Assembly (NCBI GenBank): GCA_018648945.1
Contig: JABGQJ010000214.1
Location: 1 to 10,880, forward strand
DNA: 10,880 bases
Direction of reading: 5' to 3'
From: Victivallales bacterium
GTDB taxonomy: Bacteria > Verrucomicrobiota > Lentisphaeria > Oligosphaerales > Lenti-02
Shown: in pieces, positions 6,173 to 10,880 of the stretch
How positions within the stretch are numbered: position 1 is the stretch's first letter
Layout of the letters: every line of letters starts with the position of its first letter
Translations under genes and position numbers: made by a program
The notes under the pieces: generated by a model
Told to the model about the DNA's origin: nothing
The model's database searches: none
The model's input: the letters and a program-made list of their open reading frames with translations, nothing else

Positions 6173-8362
6173 TCACCGCGACTTCTCGAACCGAATCACC
6201 GCGTCCACTGCCAGCCGGTCCAGAGTGATCGGCAAGCCGACTGCGGAGCTGGCGACCGTCAACTTCTGGCGGTCCTTTCCAGTCTTTGGATCGATCACGC
6301 GCATGGCGTAGCGGGCCCCCGTGGCCAATCCCTTCAGGCGGAGCGAAACGTTGCGCAATTCCAGCGGTTTCTGCCGGAGCACTTCCTGGGCGACGCGGGA
6401 GTGGGTGAGGTTGCGCACGTAGGCGAAGCCCACATCGCCGTTGGTGCGACCGGTGACTTGCACCAGCCGGCCGGCACTGGGGTTGTCCCAGGCGAGGTAG
6501 AGCTTGCGCAGCCGCAGCCAATCCTGGCCAGCATTGTCCAGGCGTACCTCATGCTTGCCAGTGGCAAGGGGAATCCGGATCCAGCGCTCGTCGTCCCTGA
6601 GCGATCGCCGACCTTTGGCGAGGGTGACCTTCTTGGCGAGCGTGCCGTCGACGGTGGCTTCCAGAATCTGGGTGCCGCCACCGATCTCCTGCGCGTCGAG
6701 AATCAGCGCGCCGGGTGCGGGCAGGGCGAAGGCGAGGGTCGGGGGACGTTGCCAGGCCTTGCGGCTGGTACCGTAGAGATTGCGGCAGTAGCCGGTGAGC
6801 CATTGGTCGCCTTGCTCGGGTTGGATGTCGAATCGTCCGTGCGTGGCGCGGTGGCCCCAGTCGGGGACGTCCCCGTAGGCACCCAGCTCGATCAGGGTTC
6901 GGTAGGGCGGTTCGCCATCGGTTTCGGCGGCGGCGACCTCCACGGTCACCGGCCCCCAGGTGCCTTCGAGTAGGGGGAGTGTCTGGCCCAACTCCATGAC
7001 GGGACGAAAGGTATCCCAGGCGTTGGTTCGGTCCACGGTCACGTGGGGCCAGACCATGACGGCGGCCTTGCCGGCGGCCAAGCCCTGCCAGAGCTGCTGC
7101 CGGAGCACGGGGCGGAACCACTCGGAGGCGGTTGTGTAGTGGCACTCCTGAGTGACGTTGGGGCGGTCTGTCCGCAAGGCGGCGCCGGCTTGGGCATAGT
7201 CCATCTCGGCATTGGCTTCCCGGACGAGATTGCTGCCATAGACGAGGGGACGCCAGCCCTTGGTCAAGGCGTGGACGTGGTCGCGCATTTCCCGCAGCCA
7301 GGAGAGCTGGTCCTCGTTTGGCGTGCTGCAGTCGTTCCAGGAGTTGATTGCCCAGAGCGCGGTTTCCGCCCCCCAGCGGGCGACGATGTAGCGCAGCCGC
7401 TTGCGGTACCAGGTACGGGCCTCGGTGGAGCCGAAGATGTCCTGTGGCTTCTCGCAGGGACCGCCATTCTTGCGGTTGTAGGGATTGGCGGCCCACTGGT
7501 CGCTCTTGCCCTGGCCGAAGTGCTCGTTGTTGTCTTCCGTCACGAGCATGACCCGCAGCCCTGCGTCACTTGCCAGCCGGAACACGCGGTCCAGTGCCAC
7601 GGCGATCTGCTGGTTGTAGTAACCAAGGCCCGCATAGCCGGCCCAGTTGGTCTCCGGCGCCTTCACGGCAGGGGTCCATTCCAGCCAGGCCCAATGGCAG
7701 AGCCAGACGCGGGTGGCGTTCATCTTGCCCTTGGCCTTGCCGAAGTAGTATTCGTAGGAGGGCAGGGGGTCGCCGGGGTCCTGGGCCCGGGTCCAGGCCA
7801 CATTGGCACCGATCCCGACAAAGGGCTCGCCCGTGCCCGAGTCCTCGAAGTACATGGCGTTCCTGACCGACGCCCGGATGAAGCCAGGTCGGGCCGAGTC
7901 AGCGACGGAGAAGGTCATCTGCGGCCCGGAGATGGGCCTGCCTTTGCGCCGGCGCATGACGATGTGCACCTGGTGTTCACCTACCTGGGCGGGGGCGAAA
8001 CGGAGCCGCCAGCCATCCTGGTCTGCCAGCCGCCGGTAACGGATCCAGAGCTGCATCTGGGTCTTGCCGCTCTCCGGCTCCCAGCCCTGGTAGTAGAAGG
8101 CGGGGACAACCACGATCTGGCCATCCGGCAGGCGGATGTGCGCATCGGCCCGAATGTCATCGGGATCGAAGGGGTTCGTGTAGCTGGCCTTGAGTGGAAG
8201 ATCGAACTCTAGGCGGGCGAAGCGTTCGGCGGGGCTGGTGGCCAGAATCGGCTGTCCGACTGACGGCACTCCCGCCTCTTGCGGCAACCCCTCACGGAGG
8301 CCGGCGAGGGCGGTGGTGCCGAGCAGGACCAGGAGAATGGGGAGGCGCGGCAGACACTTCAT
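6173..8362 (-). CDS. Exported DUF5060-type glycosidase-like protein with non-canonical catalytic site
   Basis: The protein has 729 residues. A clear signal peptide (MKCLPRLPILLVLLGTTALA, cleavage after ALA at residue 20) sends it out of the cytoplasm. Residues about 45-155 form an N-terminal beta-sandwich resembling DUF5060 (FARLEFDLPLKASYTNPFDP; FYYQGWEPESG). Residues about 165-480 resemble a GH5-like (clan A) barrel: FVGIGANVAW, then RVWLCHWAW, the strand LWAINSWNDCS (337-346) and ECHYTT (406-411). Two beta-type regions follow (about 485-630 and 635-729). In this fold the acid/base is normally the Glu of a W-N-E motif; here it reads W-N-D (Asp344). The strand expected to carry the nucleophile (typically G-E-F) reads AAVMVWPH, with Trp438 where Glu is expected. 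It may therefore be a divergent enzyme or a binding protein. The ATG at 8362 has AGGA 10 bases upstream. The gene is divergent from the transporter operon and likely shares its regulation. Confidence 0.85.
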   Translation of the reverse strand: MKCLPRLPILLVLLGTTALAGLREGLPQEAGVPSVGQPILATSPAERFARLEFDLPLKASYTNPFDPDDIRADAHIRLPDGQIVVVPAFYYQGWEPESGKTQMQLWIRYRRLADQDGWRLRFAPAQVGEHQVHIVMRRRKGRPISGPQMTFSVADSARPGFIRASVRNAMYFEDSGTGEPFVGIGANVAWTRAQDPGDPLPSYEYYFGKAKGKMNATRVWLCHWAWLEWTPAVKAPETNWAGYAGLGYYNQQIAVALDRVFRLASDAGLRVMLVTEDNNEHFGQGKSDQWAANPYNRKNGGPCEKPQDIFGSTEARTWYRKRLRYIVARWGAETALWAINSWNDCSTPNEDQLSWLREMRDHVHALTKGWRPLVYGSNLVREANAEMDYAQAGAALRTDRPNVTQECHYTTASEWFRPVLRQQLWQGLAAGKAAVMVWPHVTVDRTNAWDTFRPVMELGQTLPLLEGTWGPVTVEVAAAETDGEPPYRTLIELGAYGDVPDWGHRATHGRFDIQPEQGDQWLTGYCRNLYGTSRKAWQRPPTLAFALPAPGALILDAQEIGGGTQILEATVDGTLAKKVTLAKGRRSLRDDERWIRIPLATGKHEVRLDNAGQDWLRLRKLYLAWDNPSAGRLVQVTGRTNGDVGFAYVRNLTHSRVAQEVLRQKPLELRNVSLRLKGLATGARYAMRVIDPKTGKDRQKLTVASSAVGLPITLDRLAVDAVIRFEKSR

Positions 8363-8399
8363 GGTGGGGAGTTCCTGGGTCGGAGAGCGGTTCTCCCTA

Positions 8400-8427
8400 A
8401 CGATACGCGTCCCCGGCGTGTTGTCAC
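8400..8427 (-). promoter_or_regulatory. Candidate sigma70-type promoter for the DUF5060 gene
   Basis: On the minus strand GTGACA (8422-8427, 5 of 6 matches to the -35 consensus), a 16-base spacer and TATCGT (8400-8405, 4 of 6 to the -10) would start a leader of about 30 bases before the ATG at 8362. The -35 hexamer overlaps the CACGTG palindrome at 8425-8430. Confidence 0.4.
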
Positions 8428-8492
8428 GTGCGTCTTGCCTCGGTCCGGCGCGCCACTACTGTACGGGGGTTTCCCATCTCTGGCGTTCTTCC

Positions 8493-8498
8493 GAGAGG
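8493..8498 (+). promoter_or_regulatory. Ribosome binding site fixing the solute-binding protein start at 8504
   Basis: GAGAGG lies 5 bases upstream of the ATG at 8504. The reading frame stays open upstream to 8279, but that extension runs antisense into the neighbouring signal-peptide coding region. Only the 8504 start places a lipoprotein signal at the N-terminus. Confidence 0.65.
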
Positions 8499-8503
8499 TA
8501 TGC

Positions 8504-9793
8504 ATGCATTTCCCGGGTGTCTGGCGACATCTTCTCGCCTTCTCCGTGTTCCGCGCCTTGCCCATCCTGCTTGCGGGGTTGGCTCTCGCGGGGTGCGGTG
8601 GCGACCGCCGGGAGCGCGATGGCAAGGTGCACTTGGTGCTTAGCGTCCCAGCGGATGAGCGGACGCGCCCCATGTATCGTGGTGTGGTGGACCGCTTCAT
8701 CGAGAAGCACCCCCATGTGGAGGTGGAGATCCTCGAGATCCCGAAGAACTACTACAGCAAGGTCCTGATCATGATCGCGGGCCGGAACGCGCCTGACTTG
8801 ATCTGGATGGGACAGTCCTTCGCCGAGTTTGCGGCCCGCGGGGTGTTCATGGACCTCAGCGGACGCATCGAGCAGGAGGTGAAGCTCGACGAGTTCCTGC
8901 CGCAGGCCTTGTCCTGGTACAAGATCGACGGCAAGCAGTACGGCATCCCCTTCGGCATCGATATGAACTTCATTGCCTACAACAGGAAACTGTTCGAAGC
9001 AGCAGGCGTCCCCTGTCCGACCGATGACTGGACCTTCGACGAGTTCCTGGACCGGGCCAAGCGCATGACGGTGGATGCCGATGGCGATGGGCGCCCCGAA
9101 CAGTATGGCTTCAAGGGAGGGCTGGAGCGGGCCGCCTTCGGTGCCCATGTGATTACCAGCGATGGGCAGCAGCCCCTCTGCAACAGCCCGGAGATGATCC
9201 GTGCTCTCCAGGTTGGCATGGATCTGGCGGACAAGTGGAAGGTGTCGCCGCTGCCCGAGGATAGCGATGTGCAGAGCTTGGACACGTATGCCTACTTCCG
9301 GCAGGGCAAGGCGGCAATGATGACCATGTATACCTGGAACCTGCCGTTCCTGGTGGAGAAATGCGGGGGAATGGACTGGGATATCGTGAACATGCCCACC
9401 GTCAAACAGCGTGGTCATTGGGCCTCCAGCCAGGCAATTCTGGTCTCCGTGGATACGCCCCATCCGGAGGAATCGTGGTTGCTCTGCCAGGAGTTCTTCG
9501 CCGATAAGGTGCAGAAGACGATGGCGCAGCGCGGCCTGCCTCCCAACCAGCGGGTGGCGCGGGAGTACATGGCTGAGTTCAAAGGCCCGCCCGCCAACTG
9601 GGCGGCGCTTTACAAGGCGCGCGACTCCCTGTACCCCACGCCACGCATTGCCAATCTCTCAGAGATCATGTCGCTGTATTCCAGCGCGTCCAGTGGCGTC
9701 TCGGCGCACCGAGCCACGCCCGAAGATGCCATGGCCAAGGCGGAGAAGGCTATCAATCTGTACCTGAAACGCAAACGACGGCGCAAGCGATGA
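8504..9793 (+). CDS. Sugar ABC transporter solute-binding lipoprotein (CUT1 type)
   Basis: The protein has 429 residues, typical for the family. It captures a sugar or oligosaccharide outside the cytoplasmic membrane and delivers it to the permeases encoded next. The N-terminal signal ends in a lipobox (LALAG then Cys31), so the mature protein is lipid-anchored. The body shows the usual family-1 binding-protein pattern: a first lobe from VHLVLSVPADERTRP, PDLIWMGQSFAEFAARG (98-113), YGIPFGIDMNFIAYNRKLFEAAG (146-168), and the acidic loop Asp191-x-Asp193-x-Asp195-G-R-P-E-Q, like the calcium-type loop common in this family. Aromatic residues such as Trp278 and those in the DWDIVNMP segment (291-298) could stack on sugar. 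The C-terminus is highly basic (KRKRRRKR). Its stop overlaps the next start by four bases (ATGA), so translation is coupled. The ligand is not determinable from sequence; an oligosaccharide released by the neighbouring enzymes is the natural guess. Confidence 0.92.
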   Translation: MHFPGVWRHLLAFSVFRALPILLAGLALAGCGGDRRERDGKVHLVLSVPADERTRPMYRGVVDRFIEKHPHVEVEILEIPKNYYSKVLIMIAGRNAPDLIWMGQSFAEFAARGVFMDLSGRIEQEVKLDEFLPQALSWYKIDGKQYGIPFGIDMNFIAYNRKLFEAAGVPCPTDDWTFDEFLDRAKRMTVDADGDGRPEQYGFKGGLERAAFGAHVITSDGQQPLCNSPEMIRALQVGMDLADKWKVSPLPEDSDVQSLDTYAYFRQGKAAMMTMYTWNLPFLVEKCGGMDWDIVNMPTVKQRGHWASSQAILVSVDTPHPEESWLLCQEFFADKVQKTMAQRGLPPNQRVAREYMAEFKGPPANWAALYKARDSLYPTPRIANLSEIMSLYSSASSGVSAHRATPEDAMAKAEKAINLYLKRKRRRKR

Positions 9794-10701
9794 GCGGTAA
9801 GCGGCGCAGCAATCTGACTGGGTTTGCCTTCCTGGCCCCGAACATGACCGGGTTCCTGGTGTTCACGCTGATTCCCGTTACGGCGGCTTTCGGCTTGAGC
9901 CTGTTCGAGTGGAACCTGTTCCAGCCGCCCCAATTCGTGGGGTTGCGCAACTTCGTGGACCTCCTCGGCATCTCGAGCGACGAGGCAGGTTGGTACTGCA
10001 ATGACCCTCGCTTCTGGAAGTTCCTGGGCAACACCTTCTTCCTGATGATGAACATCCCCATCTGCATGGCAGCATCCCTCTTCCTGGCGATCGTCCTGAA
10101 CCAGAAGATCAAGGGGCGGGTGATCTTCCGGACCGTCTTCTACCTGCCCACGATCTGTTCCGGGATTGGCATCATGTTGCTCTGGATGTGGGTCTTCAAT
10201 CCGGAGTTTGGTCTGGCCAACAGTGTACTCAAGCTGGTCGGCATCAGGGGGCCTCTGTGGCTGAAGAGCTACCACTGGGCCAAGCCTTCGATCATGCTCA
10301 TGGGATTGTGGGGGGCCATGGGAGGCACCAGCATGATTCTCTACCTGGCGGGTCTGCAGGGCGTGCCCCCTCAGCTCTACGAGGCCGCCGAGATCGACGG
10401 GGCGACCACCTGGCAGCAGTTCCGCCACATCACCTTCCCCATGCTCACCCCGACCACTTTCTTCATCTTCATCACCGGCGTCATTGGCGGCTTCCAGGGC
10501 GGCTTCCAGGCGGCGTACGTGATGACCCAGGGGGGGCCGGACGGAGCCACCAGCACGATCAGCTACTACATCTACAACCATGCCTTCCAGTGGTTCAACA
10601 TGGGCTATGCCGCCGCTATCTCGGTGGTTCTCTTTGGCCTGGTATTCGTGGTGACGCTGGCCAACTGGAAGTTTGGCGGCAAGAAGGTGAACTATGTCTA
10701 G
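9790..10701 (+). CDS. Sugar ABC transporter permease, MalF/UgpA-like
   Basis: The protein has 303 residues with six predicted membrane segments (roughly 11-35, 80-103, 112-137, 167-190, 222-245 and 272-292). The cytoplasmic EAA loop that contacts the ATPase lies at about 198-219 (E198-A-A-E-I-D-G-A, ending ITFPML), matching the CUT1 permease signature. It is one half of the membrane channel; the partner half follows immediately. The start codon overlaps the stop of the binding-protein gene by four bases and has only a weak ribosome binding site, which fits translational coupling. Its stop overlaps the next gene by eight bases. No ATP-binding subunit is visible; it may lie beyond the window or be a shared MsmK/UgpC-like ATPase encoded elsewhere. 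Confidence 0.95.
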   Translation: MSGKRRSNLTGFAFLAPNMTGFLVFTLIPVTAAFGLSLFEWNLFQPPQFVGLRNFVDLLGISSDEAGWYCNDPRFWKFLGNTFFLMMNIPICMAASLFLAIVLNQKIKGRVIFRTVFYLPTICSGIGIMLLWMWVFNPEFGLANSVLKLVGIRGPLWLKSYHWAKPSIMLMGLWGAMGGTSMILYLAGLQGVPPQLYEAAEIDGATTWQQFRHITFPMLTPTTFFIFITGVIGGFQGGFQAAYVMTQGGPDGATSTISYYIYNHAFQWFNMGYAAAISVVLFGLVFVVTLANWKFGGKKVNYV

Positions 10702-10880
10702 GGTGGCCGATCAGCATGCCCGGCGCATCGTCTACGGGCTGTCCTATGTCTTCCTGATCGGGGTCGGCATCTCCATGCTGGCTCCACTCTTGTGGATGTT
10801 GGTCACCAGCATCAAGTCGCCGGACGCCGACGTGATGAGTCTCGCGAAATGGCTCCCGGACAAGCCCCATTGGGGCAATT
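10694..10880 (+). CDS. Sugar ABC transporter permease, MalG/UgpE-like (5' part, cut by window end)
   Basis: The ATG at 10694 overlaps the end of the upstream permease by eight bases. AAGGTGA (10684-10690) is a suitable ribosome binding site three bases before the ATG. The visible 62 codons begin MSRVADQHARRIVYG. They then give a first membrane segment (LSYVFLIGVGISMLAPLLWML), TSIKSPDADV and WLPDKPHWGN. This TM1, then T-S-(I/F)-K, then 'W-(L/I)-P' and a short 'W-x-N' pattern is the standard start of MalG-type permeases. The reading frame is open to the last base, so the gene continues outside the window. Confidence 0.9.
   Translation, partial: MSRVADQHARRIVYGLSYVFLIGVGISMLAPLLWMLVTSIKSPDADVMSLAKWLPDKPHWGN

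Larger units (their letters stand above)
8363..8503. promoter_or_regulatory. Divergent control region between the DUF5060 gene and the sugar ABC operon
   Basis: The 141-bp gap holds the start signals of both transcription units. Besides the minus-strand promoter listed separately, a weak plus-strand candidate is TTGCCT (8435-8440), a 16-base spacer and TACTGT (8457-8462), about 40 bases before the operon's first ATG. Palindromes CACGTG (8425-8430) and GGCGCGCC (8447-8454) lie at or between these elements. They are possible operator half-sites, but no specific regulator can be named. Confidence 0.35.

Noticed and set aside
7043..8212. A 389-codon plus-strand frame opposite the DUF5060 gene
   Set aside because: Antisense to a gene with a signal peptide and coherent domain order; no recognisable motif in the shadow product.
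8279..8503. A 75-residue N-terminal extension of the solute-binding protein
   Set aside because: It overlaps the signal-peptide coding region of the divergent gene and would bury the lipobox signal internally.
8456..9463. A 335-codon minus-strand frame opposite the solute-binding protein
   Set aside because: Antisense to a clear lipoprotein of a known family; His- and Gly-rich shadow without domains.

Overview
The window is GC-rich, tightly packed bacterial DNA. It reads as one accessory locus for degrading and importing a complex, probably sulfated, glycan. A lipobox solute-binding protein, two large proteins with export signals that resemble glycoside hydrolases, a sulfatase and a response regulator ending in a Cys4 module together suggest a Gram-negative heterotroph. 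PVC-group lineages (Lentisphaerota, Kiritimatiellota, Planctomycetota) or Armatimonadota/Hydrogenedentota-like bacteria fit best. There is no rRNA or other phylogenetic marker, so this placement is an inference.

Layout. Positions 1-288 are non-coding as far as I can see; they hold a short heptamer repeat and two hairpins downstream of the first gene. 289-3666 (minus) encodes a very large exported protein with a DUF6259-like, TIM-barrel glycosidase character, with a good promoter and ribosome binding site upstream. 3890-4495 (minus) encodes a response regulator whose C-terminus is a four-cysteine module instead of a DNA-binding domain. 4664-6142 (plus) encodes a Cys-type sulfatase with the C-T-P-S-R active-site motif and no signal peptide. 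6173-8362 (minus), convergent with the sulfatase, encodes an exported DUF5060-type glycosidase-like protein in which the usual catalytic glutamates look substituted. After a 141-bp divergent regulatory region, 8504 to the window end (plus) carries a CUT1-type sugar ABC transporter operon: lipoprotein binding protein, MalF-like permease, and the first 62 codons of a MalG-like permease. The three reading frames overlap by 4 and 8 bases.

How the parts could work together (inference): the two exported proteins bind or cleave the polymer outside the cytoplasm, the ABC system imports the oligosaccharides, and the signal-less sulfatase removes sulfate inside the cell. The ATPase of the transporter and the formylglycine-generating enzyme needed by the sulfatase are not in the window. 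Nothing here fixes the identity of the glycan.
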